This document shows positions 53,852 to 62,534 of a stretch of DNA of 64,000 bases, piece after piece. The notes below the pieces were generated by a model, which saw only the letters and a list, made by a program, of their open reading frames with translations, was not told where the DNA came from and did no database searches. Within the stretch, counting starts at the first letter, position 1. Each line of letters begins with the position of its first letter. Source of the DNA: Sorangium cellulosum (GTDB lineage Bacteria; Myxococcota_A; Polyangia; Polyangiales; Polyangiaceae); contig NZ_CP012670.1 in assembly GCF_004135735.1 (NCBI RefSeq), positions 2,418,001-2,482,000 of the forward strand, in the 5' to 3' direction. The translations under genes were made by a program, and so were the position numbers.

Positions 53852-55541
53852 GCCGCGGCTGCGGCTCGCCCTCCTCGCCGCGGCGTCCGCGATCGGGCTC
53901 TCGGGGGTCGCGCTGCGGGCGCTCGGCGTCGGCGACCGCGCGCCCGAGGCGCGCGCGCCCGGCGGGGCAGAGGCCGCGTCGTGCGCCGAGCTCACGCCCG
54001 CTGCCCGGCGCGGCAAGCGCATCTACCAGCGCGGCGCGACCGCCGATGGCCGGACCATCGAGGGGGCGATCGCCGGCGGGGCCGCGGCGCTCTCGGGCCG
54101 GGGCGCCGCCTGCGCCGGCTGCCACGGCCCGAGCGGGCAGGGGACCGACGAGGGCGGCATCGCGGCGCCGGCGCTCGCGCGGGAGCAGCGCGTCGCGTCC
54201 GGCCGAGAGCAGGACGCCCCCACCACCGCCGCGGCGCTCGCGGCCGCCATCCGCGAGGGGCGCGGGCTCGCGGGACGGCCGCTGAATCCGGTGATGCCGC
54301 GGTACCGCCTGACAGACGCGGATCTGTCCGATTTGATCGACTATCTGCGCTGCGTCGGGCGCGACCCGGACCCGGGCGTCACCGCGGACTCGGTGACGCT
54401 GGGCGCCGCGCTGCCGCTCTCGGGGCCGGCAGCGCCGGTGGGCGCGGCCGTGCGCGACGTGCTCGCGGCGGCGTTCGCCGAGGTGAACGCGCAGGGAGGC
54501 ATCTACCGGCGGAGGATCGCGCTCCGCGTGGAGGACAGCGGCGGGCCGACGGGCGAGGGCGGGGCGACGGCGCGCCTCCTGGACGGCGGGGTGCTGGCGC
54601 TCGTGGGGAGCGTGTGGAGCGGGGATCCGGCGCTCTCGGCGCGGCTCTCGGAGGAGCGGGCGCCGCTCGTGGGCCCCGTCGGGGCAGGGGTGCCGGCGGG
54701 CGGCGACGACGTGGTGTTCCAGGTGCAGCCGGGGCCGGACGTGCTGGCCCGCGTGGCGATCAAGCACCTCGCCGGCGCTCGTCCGGGCGGGGAAGGCAAA
54801 GACGGCAGCGAGACGGACGGCAGGCCGGCTGCCCTGGTCGTCCACTCCCGGGATGAGGCGGGGGAGGCGTGGCTCGCCGGCGCGCGCGCGGAGGCGGCGC
54901 GGCGCGAGCTCCCCGCGCCCGCGGCGGTCTCGTTCGAGCCGGGCCGCCTCCCCGCCTCCGCCGTGGTCGAGGCGGCGCGGCGGCACAAGGCGCGGGGGAT
55001 CCTCTTCTGGGGGCCCGGGGCGGATCTCGCGCGCTGCGCGGCGGCGGTCGAGCCCGCGTCGCTCGGCGGCGCCATCTACGCGCCGCTGGCATCGGCCGGC
55101 GAGGTCGCCGAGGCGCTCTCGCAGGCCTCCGATCGCGTGCTGTTCCTGTACTCCGGCCCCCTCGGCGACAGGGCGCGGCACGCCGGCGAGGAGCTCCGCG
55201 CCTTCCTCCGGCGATCCGGGGCGGCGCCGGGCGTGGGCCGGCCGCGCGGCGGGGCGACGGCCGAGCCGGCCGCGCGGCCGGCCCACCTCGCGGCGCAGGC
55301 GAGCGCCTATGTCGCCGCGAGGATCGCGGTCGAGGCGCTGAAGCGCGCCGGAGCGCACGTGACGCGGGAGGGGCTCATCGCGGCGCTCGAGGGCCTGCGC
55401 GACTTCGACGCGGGCCCCGCGCCGCTCGTGACCTTCGCCCGGAACCGGAGGACCGGCGTGCTCGGGGCGAGCCTCGTCCGGCTCGATCCGGCGTCGGGCG
55501 CGGCGGTGCGCGCCTCGGCGTGGATCGATGTCGTCCCGTGA
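53844..55541 (+). CDS. cytochrome c - periplasmic amino-acid-binding-protein fusion
   Basis: A ~565-residue exported protein starting at a GTG that overlaps the SCO stop by eight bases. After a hydrophobic signal/anchor, residues ~50-170 are a class I cytochrome c: haem site C90-A-G-C93-H94, and axial-Met candidate in NPVMPRYRLTDADLSDLIDY. The remaining ~390 residues are a Leu/Ile/Val-type type I periplasmic-binding fold (VTLGAALPLSGPAAPVGAAV; FAEVNAQGGIYRRRIALRVE; LALVGSVWSGDPAL). It may couple ligand sensing to electron transfer with the multicopper oxidase. Similar fusions occur in myxobacteria, but I know no characterised example. Confidence 0.85.
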   Translation: MGEPRLRLALLAAASAIGLSGVALRALGVGDRAPEARAPGGAEAASCAELTPAARRGKRIYQRGATADGRTIEGAIAGGAAALSGRGAACAGCHGPSGQGTDEGGIAAPALAREQRVASGREQDAPTTAAALAAAIREGRGLAGRPLNPVMPRYRLTDADLSDLIDYLRCVGRDPDPGVTADSVTLGAALPLSGPAAPVGAAVRDVLAAAFAEVNAQGGIYRRRIALRVEDSGGPTGEGGATARLLDGGVLALVGSVWSGDPALSARLSEERAPLVGPVGAGVPAGGDDVVFQVQPGPDVLARVAIKHLAGARPGGEGKDGSETDGRPAALVVHSRDEAGEAWLAGARAEAARRELPAPAAVSFEPGRLPASAVVEAARRHKARGILFWGPGADLARCAAAVEPASLGGAIYAPLASAGEVAEALSQASDRVLFLYSGPLGDRARHAGEELRAFLRRSGAAPGVGRPRGGATAEPAARPAHLAAQASAYVAARIAVEALKRAGAHVTREGLIAALEGLRDFDAGPAPLVTFARNRRTGVLGASLVRLDPASGAAVRASAWIDVVP

Positions 55542-55760
55542 GCGCGCGCTCCGCCCCACCCAGATGCTCCTGGTGGCCAAATCATGAAACCTCCGGCCGC
55601 ACGGCGTCCGCGTCGGCGCCCCGGACGTGCCTTCGCGCCGGCGTCCTGGCCAGTTCGCATGTGTCCGGTGCCGCGCGCGGGGTGCAGCCGGCCGGCGGAC
55701 GCGCTTCGGGGACGGCACGATGGATATGCCGTGAGGGCGCTGTGTGACCCGCGGGATAGA

Positions 55761-55789
55761 TTGACATGTTCACTCTGGCGGCTTAAGAA
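55761..55789 (+). promoter_or_regulatory. near-consensus sigma70 promoter of the Rieske gene
   Basis: TTGACA (55761-55766), 17-bp spacer, TAAGAA (55784-55789). It lies about 80 bp before the ATG at 55871, in an otherwise featureless 329-bp intergenic region (55542-55870). Confidence 0.6.
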
Positions 55790-55870
55790 TCGATGTTCGA
55801 CGAAGTGGGGAATTGCGTGTGCGTGCTCGCTCGCGATGTCGAGCCGCGTGCGCGCGTGCGGGGAGGGCGC

Positions 55871-56845
55871 ATGACTATCGTCAGCACGAATCTCAAGAAG
55901 CGAGGGCGTCTGCACGAGCACGAGGAGGAGCAGGCGTATCACCTGGGCTGGTATCCGCTGGCCCTGTGCAGCGAGCTCAAGAGCGGAGAGGTGCTCGGGA
56001 GAGACTTCCTGGGCGGCCGCGTCGTCCTTTACCGAGATGCCGCTGGCAAGCCGGTCGTCCAGAGCGCTTTTTGCCCGCACCTCGGCGCCGACCTGTCGGT
56101 CGGCGACGTCGTCGACGGGCAGATCCGCTGCGCGTTCCACCACTGGTGCTTCGACACGTCGGGCAAGTGCGTCCAGATCCCCACGGAGGGCAAGATCCCG
56201 CCCGGGGCCCGGATCTTCACGTACCCGAGCGCCGAGGCGTGGGGGCTCGTCTGGGCGTTCACCGGGGAGAAGCCGCTGTTCGACCTGCCTCGCGTCCCGA
56301 GGGCCGAGGAGAGCGGGCTCGTCTACAGGACCCAGTCGAACGGCATCGTCCCGTACGAGCCGTGGCTGCCGGTGACCAACGGGCTCGACTTCCAGCACCT
56401 GCGCGCCCTCCACAACATTCCGATCGTCGAACCGGACATGATCCAGGTGAGGGAGTACGGCATCGAGTACACCATCACCGAGCCGAACAAGCAGCGGCAC
56501 GGCCTCATCACGGGGGCGAACACCTTCTCGCTTTACCGGAACGACGCCGGCCGCGAGTCGTTCACGCTCTTCAGCGGGACACCGCTCCGTCCCGGGGAGA
56601 CCCTGGTCTTCTCCGTGGTCGCCGTGCGCAAGGAGGACCCGCAGTCCGAGGAGGAGCGGCTGGCCGCCGAGCGGCAGCTCGACGCGATCGGCGCGCTCAC
56701 CGCGAGGCTCCTGGAGGAGGACGACCGGGTCCTCACCACGATCCGCTTCCGGCAAGGCGTGCTGGTCGCCGCCGACCGGCACCTCGCCAAGTACCTGAAG
56801 TACGTGCGCGATTTCCCGCGCGCGAGCTTCATCGAGGCGCGCTGA
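55871..56845 (+). CDS. Rieske non-haem iron oxygenase
   Basis: A 324-residue oxygenase alpha-subunit. The Rieske [2Fe-2S] site is C68-P-H70...C87-x2-H90 (FCPHLGADLS; IRCAFHHWCF). The mononuclear iron site follows in DFQHLRALH (D173, H176, H181). The layout resembles KshA/PaO-like ring-hydroxylating or desaturating oxygenases acting on sterols, pigments or natural products; a separate reductase is not encoded nearby. GGGGAGGGCGC precedes the ATG. It has its own promoter and is monocistronic. Confidence 0.9.
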   Translation: MTIVSTNLKKRGRLHEHEEEQAYHLGWYPLALCSELKSGEVLGRDFLGGRVVLYRDAAGKPVVQSAFCPHLGADLSVGDVVDGQIRCAFHHWCFDTSGKCVQIPTEGKIPPGARIFTYPSAEAWGLVWAFTGEKPLFDLPRVPRAEESGLVYRTQSNGIVPYEPWLPVTNGLDFQHLRALHNIPIVEPDMIQVREYGIEYTITEPNKQRHGLITGANTFSLYRNDAGRESFTLFSGTPLRPGETLVFSVVAVRKEDPQSEEERLAAERQLDAIGALTARLLEEDDRVLTTIRFRQGVLVAADRHLAKYLKYVRDFPRASFIEAR

Positions 56846-57152
56846 GCCCCGGTCAGCTCGCGTTGCGCAGATGCCGCGACCGCGTCGGCGCCTCACGCCG
56901 CCGCGGGGCGCGCGGCAGCGCACGGCGATCTCGTTCACTCGGGTGACAGGCTCCGAACCTCTTTCGGCGGCGCTCTTTCACGCCGGTTCGGACGATCCCC
57001 TCACCTCCCGAAACATGCTTCCGGGTCGGTGTGAGCCGGCGGAGCGGATCCCGCCTTGCCGGGGCCACAAGGCAATCAGGAAGACCTCGCCCCCGGAGGG
57101 GCGCCCCGCTTCGCGAGGACGCCCCCCGGTGAGCGAAAGGTACGGAGCCCCC
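56846..57152. other. convergent intergenic region, nothing recognised
   Basis: 307 bp between the Rieske gene and the convergent glycosyltransferase gene. Several GC-rich inverted stretches (around 57090-57130) could serve as terminators, but no clean stem followed by T residues was found. Confidence 0.5.
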
Positions 57153-58472
57153 TTACGCGGCAATCGTCGTCGCGCGTCTACCCAGGATCCGCGAGAGCGC
57201 GAGGCGCTCGAGCGCCTCCACGGCGACCGCCTTCCGCTTGAGCATCTGGATCTCCTCGGCTGCATCCCTCACGCGAGCGCGAAGCGCTTCGTCGGCGAGT
57301 AGCCGTCGCAGGCGCTCCCGGATCGCCTCGGGCGTTGCGTCGGCGAAGGGCAGGTGGTACGCCAAACCCCGCGCTGCCGCCTGCGCTGCGTTCGCATGCT
57401 GATCACCGAAGAGCGGTATGATGAGCATCGGCACGCCATGCCTGAGCGCGCGCCCCATGGTGCCCCAGCCGCCGTGAGTGATCAGCGCCGCAATATGGGG
57501 AAAGACCTGCTCGTGCGGGACGAATCGCTCGATCCGAATGTTATTTCCGAGCTCCGACGGCCCATCGGGCGCGTTCGCGGCGGTCGCGAGGACGGGCACG
57601 TTCATCGGCGCGACCGCGGTGAGCACCGTGCGCAGCAAACCATTGTCTTTGCCGGCCGTGGTCGTGCTGACCAGCACCGTCCCCGGCCGGGGTGGGGGGA
57701 ACGGTACGTCGTTTCCGGCGCGGCGCGCGCCGTCGAAGGTACCTGGTCCCGCGAAGACCTGACGGTCGCGGAGCGTGATATCTGGCAAGAACCCGCGGTG
57801 CACCATGGTGATGTTGAGCTCCGGGGACGTGAACGTCTCAAGGAGCTCGGATCTCCGCGTCGCGCGCCTCGGCAGACCGAGCGCGTCGCGCGCCTGGGCG
57901 AGCGGGACGAGCCGATCCAGCATTCGGTGAACTAGCTGCGGCGCATGCCGCGCGAGCGCGCCAAGCGGCGATGCGCGGAGGATCATCGGGATGCCCGCTT
58001 CGTCGAGGACGCTCGCTGCGCCGCCGACGCTGACGCTCGGGATTCCGACTCGCTCGGCCGCATAGCTCGCACCCATCGAGAAGATATCGTACACGACGCA
58101 GTCGACCTCCTGCCGGCGCAGGATGGGCTCAATCTCGCGCGCGAGCTCGGCTGCGCCATCGATCACGGCTCGACGGAACTGCCAGGCCATGTAGGGCACC
58201 GGAAATTCCTTCGCCCATCGCGGCGATGTCGCGTAGACGGCGTGCATCCGAGCTATCAGGTCACGATAGCGCTCGAAGGGGGTGAACTCGGCTCCCGCCG
58301 CCTCGATGGTGTCCCGGGCTGAAGGGGCGCTGTGGCCCAGCACCCGATGGCCTCTCGAGGTGAGCTGCTGGGCGAGGTCGAGCACGCGCATCAGGTGTCC
58401 GGGCTCGGCCGGAGTGGTCATGAGGAAAGTGGCTCTCTCGCGGGGCTGCGTGGCTCTGGCGAACGGATCCAT
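57153..58472 (-). CDS. UGT-like (GT1) glycosyltransferase
   Basis: A 439-residue GT-B fold transferase of the MGT/UGT class that glycosylates small hydrophobic acceptors such as macrolides. The N-terminus is LMTTPAEPGHLMRVLDLAQQ, with the GHL loop bearing the catalytic histidine. The donor-site motif is HGGWGTMGRALRHGVPMLII, then PLFGDQHANA. GGAG six bases before the ATG at 58472 favours this start; an ATG at 58484 is also in frame. In myxobacteria such enzymes serve self-resistance or tailoring. The convergent Rieske gene might act on the same compound, which is inference. Confidence 0.88.
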   Translation of the reverse strand: MDPFARATQPRERATFLMTTPAEPGHLMRVLDLAQQLTSRGHRVLGHSAPSARDTIEAAGAEFTPFERYRDLIARMHAVYATSPRWAKEFPVPYMAWQFRRAVIDGAAELAREIEPILRRQEVDCVVYDIFSMGASYAAERVGIPSVSVGGAASVLDEAGIPMILRASPLGALARHAPQLVHRMLDRLVPLAQARDALGLPRRATRRSELLETFTSPELNITMVHRGFLPDITLRDRQVFAGPGTFDGARRAGNDVPFPPPRPGTVLVSTTTAGKDNGLLRTVLTAVAPMNVPVLATAANAPDGPSELGNNIRIERFVPHEQVFPHIAALITHGGWGTMGRALRHGVPMLIIPLFGDQHANAAQAAARGLAYHLPFADATPEAIRERLRRLLADEALRARVRDAAEEIQMLKRKAVAVEALERLALSRILGRRATTIAA

Positions 58473-58988
58473 CGGCGACTCCATGGTATAGGCCCGCTCC
58501 GCGCATGGCGCGTGCCGTGCACGCGGCGCGCCGGCGGGCGAGGAGATCCCTGCTTTGAGATCCCGGACGCTCGTGGTCAAGCGGCTCCACGGGCAGCTCT
58601 CCTTTCCGTGTCCCTGCTCACGCGCACGAGCTCCGGCGAGCGCGCGTTCTGCTCTGGGCATGCTGCGGAGGTCGTGCGAGCACTTCGGACACGGGAGAGC
58701 CGTTCCCTTACTCCCGAACAGCGCGGGCGCGCGCTCCGTGCGCGTCATTCACACGGTGAAGCGTGAGACCACTGCGAGTGGTCGCAGGTTGCGTTCGGAA
58801 TTGCTTGACAATGCCTGTTCTAGACTTCAGTACCAGAGATTGCTCCGTCGCGACTTGCGGTGCGTCGCTGTTGCATCAGACTAGCCGCTTCATTCAAGTG
58901 TGCCGTCGATGGTGTACTCTGTCGGCTCTCGGTGTAATGAGCTTCTCCGTCTGCAGCCGAGCTCTTCGGCCGCAAGAAAGGTGAGTTT
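58473..58988. other. divergent intergenic region with falling GC
   Basis: About 515 bp between the glycosyltransferase (-) and FkbM (+) genes. GC content drops towards the FkbM side. A TTGACA hexamer is present at 58805-58810 facing FkbM, but no convincing -10 at 16-18 bp. No gene is supported on either strand. Confidence 0.45.
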
Positions 58989-59696
58989 ATGGCGGCCCAA
59001 GGATGTGCGATCGTCGAGTTTGATGATAAAGTAACGGTGTTCAGGGTTACGAATGCTCTTGATTACATCCAGCGGCCTCTGTGCGCAGGAAGGTTCTACG
59101 AGGCGCATCAGCTGATCGTGCACGCCAATTTCATTTATCGAAATTGTGTGGTGCTGGACGTTGGTGCCAATATAGGGAACCATACGCTATTTTATGCCAT
59201 GCACACGGGCGCGAGGTTGATTTATCCGTTCGAGCCAAATCCAGTGGCTCGGGCGGTGTTTGAGGAGAACCTCGGGAGCAATGACGTGGGCGCGCGTGTC
59301 GATTCACGTTACCTCAGGAACGCCGTGGGGGCCGAGCGTAGTGTCGTGTTCATCGGGGGGATTCCGGACAACAATCTCGGTGCCACGCAGGTCGTCTCGC
59401 GACCATCTGAGGCTGGTTCCGCGGGGGCGGAGCCGGTCGACTGCGTGCGGTTGGATGATCTTGAGTTCGATGGTCGCGTGGGTTTCATGAAGATTGATGT
59501 CGAAGGTATGGAAATGGACGTTCTCGACGGGGCCCGGGAGCTCATCGAGCGAGATCGGCCAACCATCGCGATGGAGGTTGATCGCGCGAACGAGCACGCG
59601 TTCTGGTCCTGGGTGGCCGGGGTGAACTACCACGTTGTGCATGCGTTCTTCGATTATCACGTGAACAAGAACTATATTGTCATTCCCAAATCGTGA
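58989..59696 (+). CDS. FkbM family methyltransferase
   Basis: A 235-residue SAM-dependent methyltransferase. Motif I is DVGANIGNHT (57-66). It is followed by the acidic IYPFEPNPVA strand and the family signature GFMKIDVEGMEMDVLDGA. FkbM enzymes O-methylate sugars and natural products. AAAGGTGAG precedes the ATG. Codon third positions are much richer in A/T than in every neighbouring gene, suggesting recent transfer. It lies upstream of an MFS exporter and beside a glycosyltransferase, which fits a sugar or antibiotic-modifying context. Confidence 0.88.
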   Translation: MAAQGCAIVEFDDKVTVFRVTNALDYIQRPLCAGRFYEAHQLIVHANFIYRNCVVLDVGANIGNHTLFYAMHTGARLIYPFEPNPVARAVFEENLGSNDVGARVDSRYLRNAVGAERSVVFIGGIPDNNLGATQVVSRPSEAGSAGAEPVDCVRLDDLEFDGRVGFMKIDVEGMEMDVLDGARELIERDRPTIAMEVDRANEHAFWSWVAGVNYHVVHAFFDYHVNKNYIVIPKS

Positions 59697-59820
59697 TCTG
59701 TACCGAGTGTTGCGGTCGCCGGGGAGGCGCATGGATGCAGCGTGGGGCCGAGGGGCGACCGGCGGACGTGCTCAAGATACGGCTCGCCAACCCGATGCGG
59801 GCTCGCGGTGAGCGCGCCAA

Positions 59821-61047
59821 ATGAGTTGGCCTCGGGACGCCAGCGTCGCCTTCATCCTTGCGACGATTCTCCTCGATGCGCTGGGCATCGGCGTGATGCT
59901 CCCTGTGCTGCCGCGGCTCGTGAGCACCTTCTTGGGGAGCGACCTCGGCGCCGCATCGACGTTTTACGGCGCCTTTGTCGCCGCGTATTCGGCGATGCAG
60001 CTCCTCTTCGCCCCCATCCTGGGGGGGCTGAGCGACCGCCTCGGCCGGCGTCCGGTGATCTTGATCTCGCTGCTCGGCGCAGCAATCAACTATGCGCTCC
60101 TCGCGGTCGCGCCGGGGCTCGGCTGGCTGTTTGTCGGGCGGGTCATCGCGGGGATCACCGGCGCGAGCTTCTCGGCCGCGGGCGCGTACATCGCTGACAT
60201 CACGCCGCCGGAGCGGCGCGCTCAGAGCTTCGGGCTGCTCGGCGCCGCGACGGGCATCGGCTTCATCCTGGGGCCGGCGCTGGGCGGGCTGCTCGGTGAT
60301 GTGCACGTGCGCCTGCCCTTCGTCGTCGCGGCCGGGCTCAACCTCGTCAATTTCTTCTATGGGCTCCTCATGCTCCCCGAGTCGCTCCCGCGCGAGAGGC
60401 GCCGCCCCTTCTGCCTGCGCCGCACCAACCCGCTCGTGTCGCTCGCGCGGCTCGGACGGCGCCCCATCGTCCTCGGCTTGGCGGGCGCGCTCGCCTGCGT
60501 CCACATGGCGCAACAGATCCTGCAGAGCGTGTGGGCGCTGTTCACTGAGGCGCGCTTCGGATGGCAGTCGCTCAATATCGGCGTCTCGCTCGCGGTGGCC
60601 GGCCTCGGCATGGCGCTGGTGCAAGGAGGCCTGATGCCCTTCATGACGGCGCGCTTCGGCGTGCGTCGCGCGTTCCTCTTCGGGCTCGCGCTCGGCGCGG
60701 CGAGCCTCGTCGGCTTCGGCCTGGCGGACAGCGGTCTGGCCATGTACGTGCTCCTCTTACCGAGCGCGCTCGGGGGCATGGCTGCGCCCGCTGCGCAGGC
60801 GCTGATCTCGAGCGAGGTCGAGCCCTCCGAGCAGGGCGAGCTGCAGGGATCGCTGGCCACCCTCGCGAGCCTGGCCGCCGTCGCCGGGCCGCTGGTCGGC
60901 GGCGGCCTGTTCGCGCGCTTCGCGCCGGCCGTCGCCAAGCCGTGCATCCCCGGCGCGCCGTTCTTCGCGGCTGCTTGCTTCAATGCCGCCGGGCTGCTGC
61001 TCGCGCTATGGCTGTTCGCACGGCGGCCTCTCGCCGCCGCGCGCTGA
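59821..61047 (+). CDS. TetA-like MFS exporter
   Basis: A 408-residue, 12-helix major facilitator protein of the tetracycline-resistance (DHA1) type. Motif A is GGLSDRLGRRPVILISLLGA, the N-terminal helix FILATILLDALGIGVMLPVL, and motif C AATGIGFILGPALGGLLGD. It probably effluxes a drug or secondary metabolite by proton antiport. Substrate prediction from sequence is not reliable. The ATG has no obvious Shine-Dalgarno sequence. Normal high GC contrasts with the preceding FkbM gene. Confidence 0.9.
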   Translation: MSWPRDASVAFILATILLDALGIGVMLPVLPRLVSTFLGSDLGAASTFYGAFVAAYSAMQLLFAPILGGLSDRLGRRPVILISLLGAAINYALLAVAPGLGWLFVGRVIAGITGASFSAAGAYIADITPPERRAQSFGLLGAATGIGFILGPALGGLLGDVHVRLPFVVAAGLNLVNFFYGLLMLPESLPRERRRPFCLRRTNPLVSLARLGRRPIVLGLAGALACVHMAQQILQSVWALFTEARFGWQSLNIGVSLAVAGLGMALVQGGLMPFMTARFGVRRAFLFGLALGAASLVGFGLADSGLAMYVLLLPSALGGMAAPAAQALISSEVEPSEQGELQGSLATLASLAAVAGPLVGGGLFARFAPAVAKPCIPGAPFFAAACFNAAGLLLALWLFARRPLAAAR

Positions 61048-61176
61048 GCGGGCGTGGTGCGCGCCGAGGGGTCTTGCCGACAGGCGATCTGAAATGAAAG
61101 GGCGTCGAGGCTGCGGGAGGTCCGACGAGATTTCCGTCGCGGTTAGGGACGAGCTCGGCGACGCGGTACTTGCTGC

Positions 61177-62337
61177 TCAGCGCTCGCCCGTTTGGCTGTC
61201 GATCGAGTAAACGCCCCGCCTCACGGTCACCGTGGCGGTCACGGTCGCGCTTGCGGTCCAGGGCGGCTCTACGGGCTGCAGGGTCCATACTGTTCGCGCG
61301 CGCTGCTCTGTAAGAGAGGCGATGCCGGTCACGAGATCAGCATGCTCATCCAGGGATATCGAGAAGCCGCCGGGGGTCGACAGATCCAGCGTGAGGCCCT
61401 CGGGGGCGGGTGGAATCGGGAGCTCGTCTCCGACACGCCCCGTGGCGCGGACGGAGCGGAGCTCGAGCTGTCCGCCCACGAGCCCTGCGGTCAGGATCTC
61501 CTCCGTCAAGGCAGGCGAGGTGGTCGTCTTGTGTACCGTGAGCTGGTCCCCGTCGATGTCGACGATCTCGTAGGTATGCCGGTTTCCGAGGTTGTCCCGG
61601 TACACCCACCGCTCCCCCACGACGACACGGCGCGGAGCGCTGATGGGCCGTAGCTCCAGGTGCCCGTCGTAGAAGACCCCGATCTGGAAGCCCGCCGAGT
61701 AGAAGCCGGCGGCGCCGCCGAACGCCGGGTTGCCGAGCGCGAAGGGCACCCCGTCGATGGTCAATACGCTCCCGGGGCTGACCGGCGCGCTCCCTTCGGC
61801 CCACAGGATGGCGAGGTCGCCGCCATGTCCGCCGGGGTTGATCAATCCGCCCAGGTCCGGCGATGGCGGGGTTAGCCCCGCGGCGTCGAGGGCGATGCTC
61901 TCGCCCCGGTAAGAGCGGAACCGGACCTGCACCCTGGGTACGCCGTCGACCTCGCTCACTTCGAAATGGATGGGCCGGTACAGTACCTCCCGCTCGGTCA
62001 GGAGCGCCGCCCGATCGCGCACGAACTCGCGATCGCTGGAGTGATCGATCTGGGTTCCGTCGCGCAGCGTGATGAATGCTCGGATCAACGGCTGCTGACC
62101 GGCGCGGTAGGTTATCATGGATTCGACCGCCTCGTAGTCCGGATGGTCGGCGAGGAAGACGATCACATGATGGTCATACCGATGGAAGGCGTTGAGGAAC
62201 GGCTGGAGGAAGCCCTGCAAGCTGCGCGGTTCCTCGCAAGGCATCGCCGGCGCCTGGGCGGGAACGCCGATCAGGAGCCCCAAGGAAAACACCAGCAGAG
62301 CGAAGCGGTTCCGATACGAGCGCATGAGGTACGCCAT
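61177..62337 (-). CDS. secreted protein of unknown function
   Basis: A 386-residue protein. GGATGAG precedes the ATG, and a clear signal peptide follows (FALLVFSLGLLIGVPAQAPA). The mature part begins with a short cysteine-containing segment (PCEEPRSLQGFLQPFLNAFH), then predominantly beta-rich sequence with RFRSYRGESIALDAAGLTPP, GGAAGFYSAGFQIGVFYDGH and ERWVYRDNLGNRHTYEIVDI. The C-terminus is Thr/Val-rich (TASATVTATVTVRR). I recognise no domain or active-site motif. It stands alone between the MFS gene (convergent) and aspartokinase. Confidence 0.8.
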   Translation of the reverse strand: MAYLMRSYRNRFALLVFSLGLLIGVPAQAPAMPCEEPRSLQGFLQPFLNAFHRYDHHVIVFLADHPDYEAVESMITYRAGQQPLIRAFITLRDGTQIDHSSDREFVRDRAALLTEREVLYRPIHFEVSEVDGVPRVQVRFRSYRGESIALDAAGLTPPSPDLGGLINPGGHGGDLAILWAEGSAPVSPGSVLTIDGVPFALGNPAFGGAAGFYSAGFQIGVFYDGHLELRPISAPRRVVVGERWVYRDNLGNRHTYEIVDIDGDQLTVHKTTTSPALTEEILTAGLVGGQLELRSVRATGRVGDELPIPPAPEGLTLDLSTPGGFSISLDEHADLVTGIASLTEQRARTVWTLQPVEPPWTASATVTATVTVRRGVYSIDSQTGER

Positions 62338-62534
62338 GGCTATCTCATCCTTACCGGGAATTGGTTGTGGAAACTCTTGTGTTCGGTCGCGCCGTGTGAC
62401 TCGCGGGTTCCGGGCGTGAGCGCGCCGCTGTGGCCGTGGTGACCCGGAAGCCGCTGGTTGGTCTGCGAGGCGAGACGAGCGCGGCCCGCCCCGGGCGGCG
62501 TGCTCCTCGGCGCGGGCCGCGAGCGCGGCCTCGC

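Noticed and set aside
58485..58748. N-terminal extension or separate Cys-containing (CPKC) protein upstream of the glycosyltransferase
   Set aside because: Family homology starts at ~58440 and no start with a ribosome binding site was found in the extension.
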